Assembly: GCF_011290365.1 (NCBI RefSeq)
Contig: NZ_CP049786.1
Coordinates: 2,046,001 to 2,110,000 of the forward strand
Length of the DNA stretch: 64,000 nt
From: Leclercia sp. 29361
GTDB taxonomy: Bacteria > Pseudomonadota > Gammaproteobacteria > Enterobacterales > Enterobacteriaceae
Direction of reading: 5' to 3'
A program made the translations under genes and the position numbers. The notes under the pieces were generated by a model. It saw only the letters and a list, made by a program, of their open reading frames with translations, did no database searches and was not told where the DNA came from. Shown here in pieces: positions 54,895-64,000 of this stretch. Numbering within the stretch: the first letter of the stretch is position 1; every line of letters begins with the position of its first letter.

Positions 54895-55791
54895 ATGGTT
54901 CAGCGTATTACCCTTGCCCCGCAGGGCCCTGAGTTTTCTCGTTTTGTGATGGGTTACTGGCGTCTGATGGACTGGAACATGTCCGCCCAACAGCTGGTCA
55001 GCTTTATTGAACAACATCTTGATCTGGGGATCACCACCGTAGATCATGCCGATATCTACGGCGGCTACCAGTGTGAAGCGGCCTTCGGTGAGGCCATGAA
55101 GCTCTCTCCCGCGCTGCGTCAGCGGATGGAGATCGTCACTAAATGCGGCATTGCCACCACGGCCAAACCAGAGCATGCCCTCGGTCACTACATTACCGAC
55201 CGCGACCACATCATCAGCAGTGCAGAGCAGTCCCTTACCAATCTGGCCACCGATTATCTTGACCTGCTGCTGATCCATCGCCCGGATCCGCTGATGGATG
55301 CCGACGAGGTTGCTGAAGCCTTCCTCGCCCTGCACCAGAGCGGCAAGGTGCGCCATTTCGGCGTGTCCAACTTTACCCCGGCGCAGTTTGCCCTGCTCCA
55401 GTCGCGTCTGCCGTTCACCCTGGCGACCAACCAGGTCGAAATATCGCCGGTATACCAGCCACTGCTGCTGGACGGGACCCTCGATCAGCTCCAGCAGCTG
55501 CGCATCCGGCCGATGGCCTGGTCCTGCCTCGGCGGCGGTCGTCTGTTTAATGACGACGCCTTCCAGCCGCTGCGCGATGAACTCGCTCAGGTCGCCCAGG
55601 AGATGAATGCCGAAACCATCGAGCAGGTGGTGTACGCCTGGATTTTACGTCTGCCGTCGCAGCCGCTGCCGATTATCGGTTCCGGTAAAATCGAACGGGT
55701 GCGTTCAGCCCTGGCGGCAGAGCAGCTGCAGATGACGCGCCAGCAGTGGTTCCGCATCCGGAAAGCCGCGCTGGGTTACGACGTGCCGTAA
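54895..55791 (+). CDS. ydhF: YdhF, aldo-keto reductase
   Basis: A 298-residue aldo/keto reductase, the same length as E. coli YdhF. Catalytic residues Asp in TVDHADIYGGY and the Tyr within it, Lys in VTKCGIA and His in LLIHRPDP. NADPH-binding end with IIGSGKIERVRSA. Physiological substrate not established. Confidence 0.95.
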   Translation: MVQRITLAPQGPEFSRFVMGYWRLMDWNMSAQQLVSFIEQHLDLGITTVDHADIYGGYQCEAAFGEAMKLSPALRQRMEIVTKCGIATTAKPEHALGHYITDRDHIISSAEQSLTNLATDYLDLLLIHRPDPLMDADEVAEAFLALHQSGKVRHFGVSNFTPAQFALLQSRLPFTLATNQVEISPVYQPLLLDGTLDQLQQLRIRPMAWSCLGGGRLFNDDAFQPLRDELAQVAQEMNAETIEQVVYAWILRLPSQPLPIIGSGKIERVRSALAAEQLQMTRQQWFRIRKAALGYDVP

Positions 55792-55872
55792 TTCCGTATT
55801 TATCTGACTTTCCGGTGAAATTCTTGCCCCTGGTATAAACTTAAGGGGCAAAAAATAACCGAAGGAGGTCAT

Positions 55873-56391
55873 ATGAAGCGTTTTACTCTGGCAGCGTTGA
55901 CGCTGGTGGTCTGCGCAGGTGCGCAGGCTGCCAGTGAAGAAGTAAAGATGAACCTCGTCACCTCTGGGGGGATTGGCCAGTCCATCGGGACGGTGAAAAT
56001 TACCGAAACAGATAAAGGCCTGGAGTTTTCCCCCGATCTCAAAGCCCTCCCGCCGGGCGAACACGGTTATCACGTCCACGCCAAAGGCTCCTGCGAACCC
56101 GCCATGAAAGAGGGTAAACCTTCCGCCGCTGAGGCTGCGGGCGGGCACCTCGATCCACAGAACACCGGCAAGCATGAAGGGCCGGAAGGCATGGGCCACC
56201 TCGGCGATCTCCCCGCGCTGGTGGTCAATAACGACGGAAAAGCCACCGACCCGGTGGTTGCGCCGCGCCTGAAAAAGCTGGATGAGGTCAAAGGTAAAGC
56301 ACTGATGATCCATGTTGGCGGCGACAACATGTCCGATCATCCTAAACCGCTTGGCGGTGGTGGGGCGCGTTACGCCTGCGGCGTAATTTGA
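55873..56391 (+). CDS. sodC: Cu,Zn superoxide dismutase (periplasmic)
   Basis: A 172-residue secreted Cu,Zn-SOD. Signal peptide 1-20 (ending AQA), copper ligands in [10 protein letters not shown], zinc ligands in [27 protein letters not shown] and C-terminal [25 protein letters not shown]. It removes superoxide in the periplasm. Strong RBS GAAGGAGGTCAT. Its end overlaps the convergent ydhK by 22 bases. Confidence 0.97.
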   Translation: MKRFTLAALTLVVCAGAQAASEEVKMNLVTSGGIGQSIGTVKITETDKGLEFSPDLKALPPGEHGYHVHAKGSCEPAMKEGKPSAAEAAGGHLDPQNTGKHEGPEGMGHLGDLPALVVNNDGKATDPVVAPRLKKLDEVKGKALMIHVGGDNMSDHPKPLGGGGARYACGVI

Positions 56392-58403
56392 TCGCTTAAG
56401 GTGCCCGGAGCGGGCGCCTGTTCCAGCTGGGACAGCGAGCAGTGCAGGCGCCAGATCAGGGCCGCCAGCTCCTGACCGGCCGGTTGCGAATGACGCCCAA
56501 GGACATCGCAGATGCGCTGTAGCTCATCAAGAGTGGCGGCCAGCGGCCGCTGCTGTACTCCGCGTTCGCTCATGATATCGCGCAGTAACGACACCGCGAC
56601 ATCCCGCACCTGTGCCAGTGGATCGGAGCGAGTCTCCCAGCCGCGCAGCTGCCATACCACGTGGCTGCAGTTGAGCAGGACCACGCCCCAGCGCAACAGC
56701 CAGCGGCGCGAGAGCGCATCCTGACTGCTGTTAAGCTGGCTCACATGGTGATACACCAGCGATTCATAACCATTTTCACTCAGCTGCGGTTTACGACTGA
56801 GCTGATCGACAAATCCCCGCCGCAGCTCGCGGATGTGACGGCGGCTTTTCCGTTCATCCGAGCCTGGACGTAATACCGCAAAGGCCAGCCACGTCAGCCC
56901 TACGCCAAGAATTTTTGCCAGATCGTCATTCAGGAAATCGGCAAAGTCATACACCGGCGGGTTGGTCACTGAAATAAACGATCCCATAAAGACGATCAGC
57001 TGTCCCCACAGTCCGGCGAGGGCGGGCATCTGCAGCTTCAGCAGCTGCATGGTGGTCAGCAACGGGAACAGGAACAGCAGGAACAGCCATAGATCGGAGA
57101 TCTGCACCATCAGGCCGAATTTGACCACAAAGCTGAACAGCGAGAGCAGGATCAGGGTGCGCAGCAGCAGCGTCAGGGAGTTGAAAGGCGAGGCCGCCAC
57201 CGAGTACAACACGCTGCTGATCGCCGCCAGCGTCAGGGCTGCTCCCCCGGCGTCCCACTGGGCGGTAATGGTCCAGGCGCCTACCAGACTCAGGGCGCAA
57301 AAGGTGCGAAAGCCGCTCCACAGCGCCTCCAGGTTATCGGTATGTCGGGCCAGTGCCGGGCTACGTGGGACGGCGAACTCCGTCACCGGGGTGGCCGTTT
57401 CAACTGCCTTTATCCAGCGGCTGCTGCGCAAATAGAGGCGGCAGAAATAGCGCAGCCGCTGCCAGACGGCACGATGGCGATAGTCGCCCTCAGCACCCGG
57501 GTTGAGCGGAGCGATGATGCGGGCCAGGGTATAGAAATCGGCATCGGGCCGGGCGAGGGCGGCCAGCAGCTGGTCGATGACCTCCCGGGTCTGTGCCGGT
57601 GGGTCAGGCCAGTTCAGCAGCATACGGCGCAGGCTGGAGATAGCGCTGGTCATCCGCAGCTGCTGGTGGAGCAGATAGTTGAGCAGGGCATTTTGCCGAC
57701 GGAAACGGTAGTGACTCCAGAAGGCCTGAATTCGCAGCAGGTTCATGGTCAGGATCTGGGCGATGACCTTCTCATGGGCCAGACGAATGGCATCGTTGCT
57801 GTCGGGCTGCCACAGCAGGCTGGCATGCTCCAGCAGCCGGGCGTGCATCGCTTTCAGGGCGCTGATAAGGGCGGTACCGTCGGAAGTGCTGGGCAGGATC
57901 ATCATCATCACCCCGCCGCTCAGGATGCCGATAATGACTTCACACACGCGCGCCTGGGCAATATCCCACAGCTGGGTCATGTCGACAATATCGATCACCG
58001 GGAAGGCGATGATCGCCGCGGTGTAACCGGCCAGCTGAAAGGCGTAGGCGACGTTATTGCTGAAATGGGCGCAGGCCCAGGTGCAGATCGCCAGCCAGGC
58101 CGCCATACTGAACAGAAAGAGCCACGGGTCGTTAAGCGTATGTCCGGCAATGATCAGTGCCGCGGTGGCCCCCAGCAGGCTGCCCGCCACCCTACCCAGG
58201 CTTTTACTGATCACCCCCCCGACGGTGGGGAAGCTGACCACTGCCGCCGAGGTCATCGCCCAGTAGGGTTCATCCAGGTTGAGACAATAGGCGACGGTGA
58301 GTGCCAGGCACATCGCAATCCCGTTACGCAGGGCATAGCGCCACTGCGCCGGGGTTGCCTTGAGCCACGGCAGGTTGCGCCAGGATAATGCGGGCACACT
58401 CAC
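56370..58403 (-). CDS. ydhK: YdhK, FUSC/AaeB-type efflux protein
   Basis: A 677-residue inner-membrane protein (about 670 in E. coli) with two groups of membrane segments and cytoplasmic domains, of the fusaric-acid resistance/AaeB family. Residues conserved near the N-terminus are [26 protein letters not shown]. It should form an efflux unit with YdhJ (periplasmic adaptor) and YdhI. Its start overlaps the ydhJ stop in ATGA. Confidence 0.93.
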   Translation of the reverse strand: MSVPALSWRNLPWLKATPAQWRYALRNGIAMCLALTVAYCLNLDEPYWAMTSAAVVSFPTVGGVISKSLGRVAGSLLGATAALIIAGHTLNDPWLFLFSMAAWLAICTWACAHFSNNVAYAFQLAGYTAAIIAFPVIDIVDMTQLWDIAQARVCEVIIGILSGGVMMMILPSTSDGTALISALKAMHARLLEHASLLWQPDSNDAIRLAHEKVIAQILTMNLLRIQAFWSHYRFRRQNALLNYLLHQQLRMTSAISSLRRMLLNWPDPPAQTREVIDQLLAALARPDADFYTLARIIAPLNPGAEGDYRHRAVWQRLRYFCRLYLRSSRWIKAVETATPVTEFAVPRSPALARHTDNLEALWSGFRTFCALSLVGAWTITAQWDAGGAALTLAAISSVLYSVAASPFNSLTLLLRTLILLSLFSFVVKFGLMVQISDLWLFLLFLFPLLTTMQLLKLQMPALAGLWGQLIVFMGSFISVTNPPVYDFADFLNDDLAKILGVGLTWLAFAVLRPGSDERKSRRHIRELRRGFVDQLSRKPQLSENGYESLVYHHVSQLNSSQDALSRRWLLRWGVVLLNCSHVVWQLRGWETRSDPLAQVRDVAVSLLRDIMSERGVQQRPLAATLDELQRICDVLGRHSQPAGQELAALIWRLHCSLSQLEQAPAPGTLSDQITPQA

Positions 58404-59257
58404 CGGGCGCGTCCGATGGAGACGGTGCAGGTGGTGCCGGAGACCAGCGTCAGGTCCGTCGGCAACTGGTCAAAGGCGATGCGCACCGGGATGCGCTGCG
58501 CCAGCCGCACCCAGGGAATGTTGGGTTTAACGTCGGGGACCAGCCCTGAATCGGTCTCCACGCTCTGATCGTAGATGGCGCGTCCGATACTGGACACATG
58601 CCCCTGTAACCTTTTCGAGCCGCTGTAGAGTACGATCTGCGCCGGGGCGCCTTCATGGATATGCCGGAGTTTGGTCTCCTCAAAATAGCCCACCACATAG
58701 AATGAATGGCTGTCGACGAGGGCGAAAACTGGCTGACCGGTAGACGCGTAATCGCCCGGCCGGGTAGAAAGATTGGTGACCCAGCCATCAACCGGGGCTT
58801 TGACCACCGTCTGGGTCAACTGCCACTGGGCCTGCTTGAGGGTGGCTTCGGCCACGGCCACGCTGGCCTGCATCGCTTTAACGTTGATATTGGCGGTATC
58901 CAGATCTTCTGCAGAGATATAGTTCCGGGAAAGATGGCGGCGGCGGTTGGCTTCGTTATTGGCTTTCGCCAGATCGGACTGGGATTTCGCCAGCTGCGCT
59001 TCAGCATTGAGGACCGCGATGTGATAGGGGGTCTCATCGATATAAAACAACACGTCACCGGCATGAACGAACTGGTTGTCCTTGACCTGCAGCCGGGTAA
59101 TGGTGCCGGACACCTGCGGCGTTACGCTAACCTGCTCGGCGCGTATCTTGCCGTCACGGGTCCAGGGCGACTGCATATAATAATTCCATAGCCACCAGCC
59201 CGCGATCACCGCCAGGGCCAGAACGAGTAAGGATGAAAAATATTTAATGGTTTTCAC
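58400..59257 (-). CDS. ydhJ: YdhJ, membrane fusion protein
   Basis: A 285-residue HlyD-type adaptor. The GTG at 59257 gives [15 protein letters not shown], matching E. coli MKTVKYFS and its 285 residues. One N-terminal anchor (about 5-25), two half-lipoyl segments ([39 protein letters not shown]) around a helical hairpin. It follows ydhI after 8 bases. Confidence 0.93.
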   Translation of the reverse strand: MKTIKYFSSLLVLALAVIAGWWLWNYYMQSPWTRDGKIRAEQVSVTPQVSGTITRLQVKDNQFVHAGDVLFYIDETPYHIAVLNAEAQLAKSQSDLAKANNEANRRRHLSRNYISAEDLDTANINVKAMQASVAVAEATLKQAQWQLTQTVVKAPVDGWVTNLSTRPGDYASTGQPVFALVDSHSFYVVGYFEETKLRHIHEGAPAQIVLYSGSKRLQGHVSSIGRAIYDQSVETDSGLVPDVKPNIPWVRLAQRIPVRIAFDQLPTDLTLVSGTTCTVSIGRAR

Positions 59258-59265
59258 AGGTATCG

Positions 59266-59502
59266 TCACCACACAATCAACAGAGCCAGACTCAGGCACA
59301 CCGCGAGCACAAACAGCGAGAGATCCATCAACATCGGGTGCCAGATTTCACCGGAATAGATCCAGTCGCGCAACAAGCGGTGGGTGACAAGCCAGATTAG
59401 AAAACCCAGCATTACCGCCTTGAATAAGGGAGGAAAGTAAACCGAGGCGCCGACAATCAGATCCTGAAGCGGTAACCCCGTGGCGTTAAACGTGAAATTC
59501 AC
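59266..59502 (-). CDS. ydhI: YdhI, DUF1656 inner-membrane protein
   Basis: A 78-residue protein with two membrane segments, the small partner found in AaeX/YdhI-type efflux operons. The GTG at 59502 ([12 protein letters not shown]) has AAGGAACCGGCTC before it and gives exactly the E. coli length; the ATG six codons upstream has no ribosome binding site. First gene of ydhIJK. Confidence 0.92.
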   Translation of the reverse strand: MNFTFNATGLPLQDLIVGASVYFPPLFKAVMLGFLIWLVTHRLLRDWIYSGEIWHPMLMDLSLFVLAVCLSLALLIVW

Positions 59503-59665
59503 GAGCCGGTTCCTTTGCATTGGGGGAAGTGACTAAAAGTAGCCGCATATCGCCCGGGGGCGTCTTAACTCAATGTAAAGCAGAGAGTCATTTTGTTTTT
59601 ATCCAGTATTGCATTTGTTTTGGCAATATAAATGCTGCACACTATTCTAAAATCAGTATAATAAC

Positions 59666-59677
59666 TTAGCAAGCTAA
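59666..59677. promoter_or_regulatory. SlyA operator at slyA / ydhI
   Basis: TTAGCAAGCTAA is a perfect 12-bp palindrome identical to the SlyA consensus, 16-27 bases before the slyA start. It lies in the 191-base divergent region, so it may control slyA itself and ydhIJK. Confidence 0.88.
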
Positions 59678-59693
59678 TTATAAGGAGATGAAA

Positions 59694-60128
59694 TTGGAAT
59701 CGCCACTAGGTTCTGATCTGGCAAGGTTAGTACGCATCTGGCGTGCTCTGATTGACCATCGCCTGAAACCTCTGGAGTTGACACAGACGCATTGGGTCAC
59801 GCTGCATAATATCCATCAGCTGCCACCCGACCAGTCACAGATCCAACTGGCAAAAGCGATTGGCATCGAGCAGCCATCACTGGTACGCACGCTCGACCAA
59901 CTGGAAGAGAAGGGGCTGATTTCGCGTCAGACCTGCGCCAGCGATCGTCGCGCCAAGCGGATTAAACTTACCGAGAAAGCCACGCCGATTATCACTGAGA
60001 TGGAAGCCGTGATCTGTAAGACGCGCGGTGAAATCCTCGCCGGGATCAGCCCGGCTGAACTGGAACTGCTGATCTCGCTGGTCGCCCGGCTTGAAAGCAA
60101 TATCCACGAGCTACAATCCCGTGACTAA
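59694..60128 (+). CDS. slyA: SlyA, MarR-family regulator
   Basis: A 144-residue winged-helix regulator that counters H-NS silencing and affects virulence and envelope genes. I chose the TTG at 59694: the ATG two codons upstream directly abuts AAGGAG, leaving no spacing, while TTG lies 6 bases after it and gives the 144-residue family form. The DNA-binding region [40 protein letters not shown] is nearly identical to E. coli. Confidence 0.96.
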   Translation: MESPLGSDLARLVRIWRALIDHRLKPLELTQTHWVTLHNIHQLPPDQSQIQLAKAIGIEQPSLVRTLDQLEEKGLISRQTCASDRRAKRIKLTEKATPIITEMEAVICKTRGEILAGISPAELELLISLVARLESNIHELQSRD

Positions 60129-60134
60129 CCTCTA

Positions 60135-60162
60135 AAAAAGCCTTGCGAACGCAAGGCTTTTT
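60135..60162. terminator. Bidirectional terminator between slyA and the cyclase
   Basis: A 12-bp stem AAAAAGCCTTGC / GCAAGGCTTTTT with a GAAC loop; good tracts on both sides for the convergent genes. Confidence 0.92.
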
Positions 60163-60164
60163 CT

Positions 60165-61517
60165 TTACTGAAATACCACCACCCGGTTACGCCCGGTCTC
60201 TTTCGCCTCGTACATCGCCTTATCTGCGCATTCGACGCACGCTTCCGCGCTGGTTTCCGGCGAGGTGGCGGTAAACACGCCCATACTGATGGTAACAGGC
60301 TCGGGGAGTTGTCCTTCTGAACTGGCTTTGTCAACGCTGCTCAGTTTTAACCGTATCCGCTCTGCAACCTGGCGGGCTGCGTCGGAAGAGGTATGGGTTA
60401 ACATCAGGACAAACTCCTCCCCACCAATACGCGCCGCAATGTCCTGGGGCCGTACCGAATCCATCAGCAGCTGGGAGACAAACTGCAGCACCTTATCCCC
60501 CTGCAGATGCCCGTAGTTGTCGTTAATACGCTTAAACCGATCGAGATCGCTGACGATAACCGAGACCGGGTGGTTTTCACTGGCCGTGCGCAGCGTCTGG
60601 TTCAATGCGTCGTAAAAATAGCTACGATTGTAGAGACGGGTCAGGGGATCGCGAATCGAATTCTGGTAAGACTGCTGGTACTTCAGATGCGAGTTGCGAT
60701 AGAGATTAAATACGTCATACAGCAGGACGAAAATAATCAGCAGAGTGGCGACGGTTTCAAATAACCGGGCGCGATACCAGGTAATATCTTCCGCGTGACC
60801 GCCCAGAAACAGCATCGCCAGCGTCACGATATAGCAGACGCAGATAAAATTACCTCCGACCCAGAACATATTGCGCACGCGGGTAATAATCATCAGGGTA
60901 GCTAATGAAACAATCCAGACGAGGAGTAAGGCAACGTTTATCGCCTCTTTCCACAGCAGCATATATTTCCGGGTTTCATTATCAACCAGATCTAATGATA
61001 ACAAAGGCGAAAAGCTGGAATATAGCCAGGCCAGGGCCACTATTCCGGCAGTATAAATAGCTGCCCCAACAATAACGGCCAGGTGAAACGTCCGGGTGAG
61101 CGGTCTGTTACGTATAAAATAGAGCAGGGCCGAAGCAATAAACATTACCGCCATTAACAGATGACGAAACGTAAAGAAGATCATCGCGTCGTTGTAGTTC
61201 ACAACGTTGAACTGATGCTGGTCCAGCCATGCCGGGTAGCTGGAGAGCGTTCCCACCATCAGCATCGCGGAACCGACATAGGCGAAAGCAAACGCGATCA
61301 GATATAAGCGCTGTCTGTCACACCAGTATTTCATAACCATAAAGCAGGCAATAAAGAGATGAAAGACCAGTAAAAATATGGTCAGCATCGGAAATAAAAT
61401 TGGTGAAAATGAGGTGACCTTATCTTCCAGTCCGGTAAACAGAAAATGTAAAATTCCGATAACAATAATGCATCCCAGCCAAAACTGGACGTAGTTATTC
61501 TTTATATAACGGCTCAT
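60165..61517 (-). CDS. Membrane diguanylate cyclase (MASE-type sensor, GGDEF)
   Basis: A 450-residue inner-membrane enzyme making c-di-GMP. About eight hydrophobic segments occupy residues 10-275, a MASE4-like sensor by layout. The GGDEF domain (about 285-450) has the active signature ARIGGEEFVL, SDLDRFKRIND and the feedback-inhibition I-site RPQD five residues before GGEEF. It should therefore be an active, product-inhibited cyclase. It is not between slyA and slyB in E. coli. Signal unknown. Confidence 0.9.
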   Translation of the reverse strand: MSRYIKNNYVQFWLGCIIVIGILHFLFTGLEDKVTSFSPILFPMLTIFLLVFHLFIACFMVMKYWCDRQRLYLIAFAFAYVGSAMLMVGTLSSYPAWLDQHQFNVVNYNDAMIFFTFRHLLMAVMFIASALLYFIRNRPLTRTFHLAVIVGAAIYTAGIVALAWLYSSFSPLLSLDLVDNETRKYMLLWKEAINVALLLVWIVSLATLMIITRVRNMFWVGGNFICVCYIVTLAMLFLGGHAEDITWYRARLFETVATLLIIFVLLYDVFNLYRNSHLKYQQSYQNSIRDPLTRLYNRSYFYDALNQTLRTASENHPVSVIVSDLDRFKRINDNYGHLQGDKVLQFVSQLLMDSVRPQDIAARIGGEEFVLMLTHTSSDAARQVAERIRLKLSSVDKASSEGQLPEPVTISMGVFTATSPETSAEACVECADKAMYEAKETGRNRVVVFQ

Positions 61518-61686
61518 CGAAACCCTGGATGTTGTGTGTTAGTAATAAATAGAAAAAGAGGGTTTGCGAATAGTCTCATGAACGCAGGGGGAATACTTTG
61601 CGCAGGAGCAAGAGAAGCGGATGTTAATTATATGTTTGCTGAATGTATTGTGTAAATATATTCAGTGCAGTGTTATATATTGTAAA

Positions 61687-61712
61687 TGGGCGTGGTCATA
61701 GGACCACGCCCA
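61687..61712 (-). terminator. slyB terminator
   Basis: An 11-bp perfect stem TGGGCGTGGTC / GACCACGCCCA with a 4-base loop, 9-34 bases after the slyB stop, followed on the minus strand by TTTAC. Confidence 0.8.
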
Positions 61713-61720
61713 TAATGTCA

Positions 61721-62188
61721 TTAACGCGGGGAGACGGTAACCTGGCTGCCATTGCTTGCCAGCACGACACGTTGACCAGCGGCAAATTTGGTGTTGCCCT
61801 GTTTCTGCACCACCATAATGGTGTTGCCGTCGTCTTTGCGGATTTCTAACTCAACGCCCTGGGATTTGTTCATCGAACCCTGAACGCCCTGACCGGCAAC
61901 GCCACCGGCGACGGCGCCTGCCGCAGTTGCCAGGGAACGGCCCGTACCGCCGCCCACGGTGTTACCGAGGAAGCCACCCAGTACCGCACCGCCAAGAGCA
62001 CCGATCACGTTGTTCTCATCACCACCCTGAATCTGTACCGGGCGAGTGTTCACAATGGTGCCGTAGGTGACTTGCTGTACCTGCTTCGCCTCAGATGCAC
62101 TGTAAACATCCCCGGAGAGGGAGCTATCATTAACACAGCCAGCCAGAGTGAATCCAACCAGCGAAACGGCCAGTACACGTAAAATCAT
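61721..62188 (-). CDS. slyB: SlyB, outer membrane lipoprotein
   Basis: A 155-residue lipoprotein with lipobox LAGC (lipidated Cys18), a glycine-zipper region (GALGGAVLGGFLGNTVGGGTGRSLATAAGAVAGG) and a C-terminal beta domain. It is a PhoP-regulated stress protein in enterics that forms oligomers around outer membrane proteins. The ATG at 62188 gives MILRVLAVSLVG and follows CAGGAGATTCAA. Confidence 0.95.
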   Translation of the reverse strand: MILRVLAVSLVGFTLAGCVNDSSLSGDVYSASEAKQVQQVTYGTIVNTRPVQIQGGDENNVIGALGGAVLGGFLGNTVGGGTGRSLATAAGAVAGGVAGQGVQGSMNKSQGVELEIRKDDGNTIMVVQKQGNTKFAAGQRVVLASNGSQVTVSPR

Positions 62189-62473
62189 TTGAATCTCCTG
62201 TTCACCAAAAAACGCTCTGTGAGCATCCGTTATGGCTAAATTATATGGCATCAGGTGCCATAGATCCTATCTTCGCCTAAACAATAGGAGAATAGTACTT
62301 GATTCTGGCTTAACCAGATATAAACAGGCTCTGAGTTCACCCCACATCCGATGAGGATAATTCCTGGAATGACCGTTACGTCCAGGTATTGTTAAAAAGT
62401 ATTATCGCGTCATGGAATTGATGCCGGGTTTATGGTGGAGTGGGCCATCAACCCAGCGGAGTAAGGAAAACGG

Positions 62474-63598
62474 ATGAAATCGGGTCGCTACATTGGCGTA
62501 ATGTCAGGAACCAGTCTGGATGGCGTGGATGTTGTTCTCGCAGCTATCGACGAGAATATGGTGGCGCAGCAGGCAAGCCTGAGCTGGCCCATTCCCCAGC
62601 AAACCAAACAAGCGATCCTGAATATCTGCCAGGGACAACAGCTTACGCTGTCGCAGCTGGGTCAGCTGGATACGCAGCTGGGCCGTCTGTTCGCTGATGC
62701 CGTGCTGGCGCTGATGAAACAGGAAGATCTGCGCCCTCAGGATGTGGTGGCGATTGGCTGTCACGGGCAAACCGTCTGGCATGAGCCGGTGGGCGATGCG
62801 CCTCATACTCTGCAGATTGGGGATAACAACCAGATTGTGGCCAAAACCGGGGTGACGGTGGTGGGTGACTTCCGCCGCCGGGATATGGCCCTTGGCGGGC
62901 AGGGCGCGCCGCTGGTGCCAGCCTTCCACCAGGCGCTGCTTGCGCACCCGACGGAGCGCCGCATGGTGCTTAACATTGGCGGGATCGCCAATCTCTCCTT
63001 ATTGATCCCCGGGCAGCCGGTACGCGGGTTCGACACCGGGCCGGGAAATATGCTGATGGATGCCTGGATCTGGCGTCAGTCGGGCAAACCCTATGATAAA
63101 GATGCCCAGTGGGCCTGCAGCGGCAAGGTTATTATCCCGCTGCTGCAAAGCATGCTGTGCGATCCCTATTTTGCCGCTCCGGCACCGAAAAGCACCGGCC
63201 GCGAGTATTTCAATTACGGCTGGCTGGAACGCCAGCTGGCGAACTTCCCGGGCCTGGCGCCGCAGGACGTGCAGGCCACGCTGGCAGAGCTCACCGCCGT
63301 CTCCGTATCTGAACAGGTATTGCTGAGTGGCGGCTGCGATCGTCTGCTGGTGTGCGGGGGCGGCAGCCGTAACCCGCTGCTGATGGCGCGGCTGGCCGGT
63401 CTGCTGCCGGGCACGGAGGTAAGCAGCACCGACAAGGCCGGGATCAGCGGCGATGATATGGAAGCGCTGGCCTTCGCCTGGCTGGCGTGGCGAACGGTGG
63501 CGGGCCTGCCGGGAAATCTCCCTTCCGTGACCGGCGCGCGGGAAGCCAGCGTGTTAGGTGCTGTTTTTCCAGCCAATCCGCGGCAAAATCAGAGTTAA
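62474..63598 (+). CDS. anmK: Anhydro-N-acetylmuramic acid kinase
   Basis: Phosphorylates and opens anhydro-MurNAc to MurNAc-6-phosphate in cell wall recycling. It has 374 residues (369 in E. coli). The N-terminal [15 protein letters not shown] nucleotide motif, [36 protein letters not shown] and VCGGGSRNP are all present. Start ATG follows AAGGAAAACGG. Confidence 0.96.
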   Translation: MKSGRYIGVMSGTSLDGVDVVLAAIDENMVAQQASLSWPIPQQTKQAILNICQGQQLTLSQLGQLDTQLGRLFADAVLALMKQEDLRPQDVVAIGCHGQTVWHEPVGDAPHTLQIGDNNQIVAKTGVTVVGDFRRRDMALGGQGAPLVPAFHQALLAHPTERRMVLNIGGIANLSLLIPGQPVRGFDTGPGNMLMDAWIWRQSGKPYDKDAQWACSGKVIIPLLQSMLCDPYFAAPAPKSTGREYFNYGWLERQLANFPGLAPQDVQATLAELTAVSVSEQVLLSGGCDRLLVCGGGSRNPLLMARLAGLLPGTEVSSTDKAGISGDDMEALAFAWLAWRTVAGLPGNLPSVTGAREASVLGAVFPANPRQNQS

Positions 63599-63639
63599 CC
63601 GAATTTCGCTTAAAGGCGCACTGGGTAGAATGACACGAA

Positions 63640-63665
63640 AAAACGGGAGGGCGTTCGCGCCCTCC
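63640..63665 (-). terminator. Hairpin with minus-strand T tract before mliC
   Basis: An 8-bp stem GGAGGGCG / CGCCCTCC with a UUCG tetraloop. The T run (CGTTTTTTCG) is only on the minus strand, although both flanking genes are on the plus strand. In plus orientation it may still end anmK transcripts weakly. Confidence 0.55.
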
Positions 63666-63694
63666 GGGACCAGGAAAGTCTTCGGAACTCACCC

Positions 63695-64000
63695 ATGAAA
63701 AAACTGCTTCTTGCTTTAACCCCCTTCCTGCTGGCGAGCTGTAGCGTCTACAACCAGTTTGTTGAGCGCATGCAAACCGACTCCCTGGCGTACCAGTGCG
63801 ACGAAAAGCCGCTCACCGTGAAGCTCAACAATCCCCGTCAGGAAGTCAGTTTCGTCTATGACAACAAGCTGCTGACGCTTAAGCAGGGGATGTCTGCCTC
63901 CGGCACCCGCTACAGCGACGGCGTCTATGTGTTCTGGTCGAAGGGCGACAGCGCGACGGTCTACAAGCGCGATCGCGTTGTGCTGAACAATTGTCAGATC
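63695..64000 (+). CDS. mliC: MliC, membrane-bound lysozyme inhibitor (3' partial)
   Basis: First 102 residues of MliC (YdhA, about 109 residues in E. coli); the window ends before the stop. Lipobox LASCSVYN gives lipidated Cys16. The mature domain [20 protein letters not shown] and [18 protein letters not shown] matches the C-type lysozyme inhibitor family; the Ser-Lys of the inhibitory loop lies in WSKGDSA. It protects the wall from host lysozyme. Confidence 0.95.
   Translation, partial: MKKLLLALTPFLLASCSVYNQFVERMQTDSLAYQCDEKPLTVKLNNPRQEVSFVYDNKLLTLKQGMSASGTRYSDGVYVFWSKGDSATVYKRDRVVLNNCQI

Noticed and set aside
62189..62473. PhoP box for slyB
   Set aside because: Only a single TGTTTA half-site is visible near 62280; the second repeat is missing, though slyB is PhoP-regulated in relatives.

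Overview
The window is chromosomal DNA from a member of the Enterobacteriaceae, close to the Enterobacter/Lelliottia/Leclercia group and not E. coli itself. Its backbone follows the E. coli K-12 order (sufDSE-ldtE-lpp-pykF ... fumD ... ydhS ... two tRNA-Val ... mdtK-ribE-cfa-punC-punR-purR-ynhF-ydhP-sodB-mepH-grxD-rnt-gloA-nemA-nemR ... ydhL-ydhF-sodC-ydhKJI-slyA ... slyB-anmK-mliC), with near-identical proteins, but the intervals between backbone genes carry blocks that K-12 lacks there. No tools were run; family calls rest on recognised sequences and motifs.

Region by region. 1-5641: the end of the suf Fe-S assembly operon, the L,D-transpeptidase LdtE, Braun lipoprotein and pyruvate kinase I. 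6227-8748: a methionine-type ABC importer between pykF and fumD whose binding protein lacks a lipobox. 9049-12128: a polar amino acid ABC importer. 12291-15022: a small mobile-element remnant with phage-like small genes, an orphan membrane protein, a HigBA toxin-antitoxin pair with two matched operators, and a frameshifted acidic protein. 15070-17574: a sensor kinase, a FixJ-type regulator and a secreted GlcG/HbpS-like protein. 17637-19396: a 46-47 residue protein, a variant metallo-beta-lactamase-fold protein and a beta carbonic anhydrase.

19437-31848 is the most novel-looking block: eleven genes in two divergent arms around a LacI-family regulator. The left arm holds an MFS transporter, a HisD-like dehydrogenase, an SDR, an alpha/beta hydrolase, an HpaI-type aldolase and a bicupin. 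The right arm holds the regulator, two double-NTF2-like proteins, a second HisD-like dehydrogenase and an amidase. Two 16-bp palindromes sharing one core lie in the divergent promoter region. It reads as a complete catabolic pathway with its own uptake and control; I do not recognise the substrate.

31835-38458: ydhS, then a Tat-exported DMSO-reductase-family enzyme (catalytic, Fe-S and membrane subunits) with an added polyferredoxin, behind a perfect FNR box. 38527-38691: two tRNA-Val(GAC) genes. 38843-64000: mostly backbone, interrupted by an EptA-type phosphoethanolamine transferase with a PmrA-like box between nemR and ydhL, and a membrane diguanylate cyclase between slyA and slyB. Known control sites are recognisable: Cra-like sites at pykF, purR operators O1/O2, NemR boxes, a SlyA palindrome and the sodB 5' hairpin with a RyhB-complementary start region.
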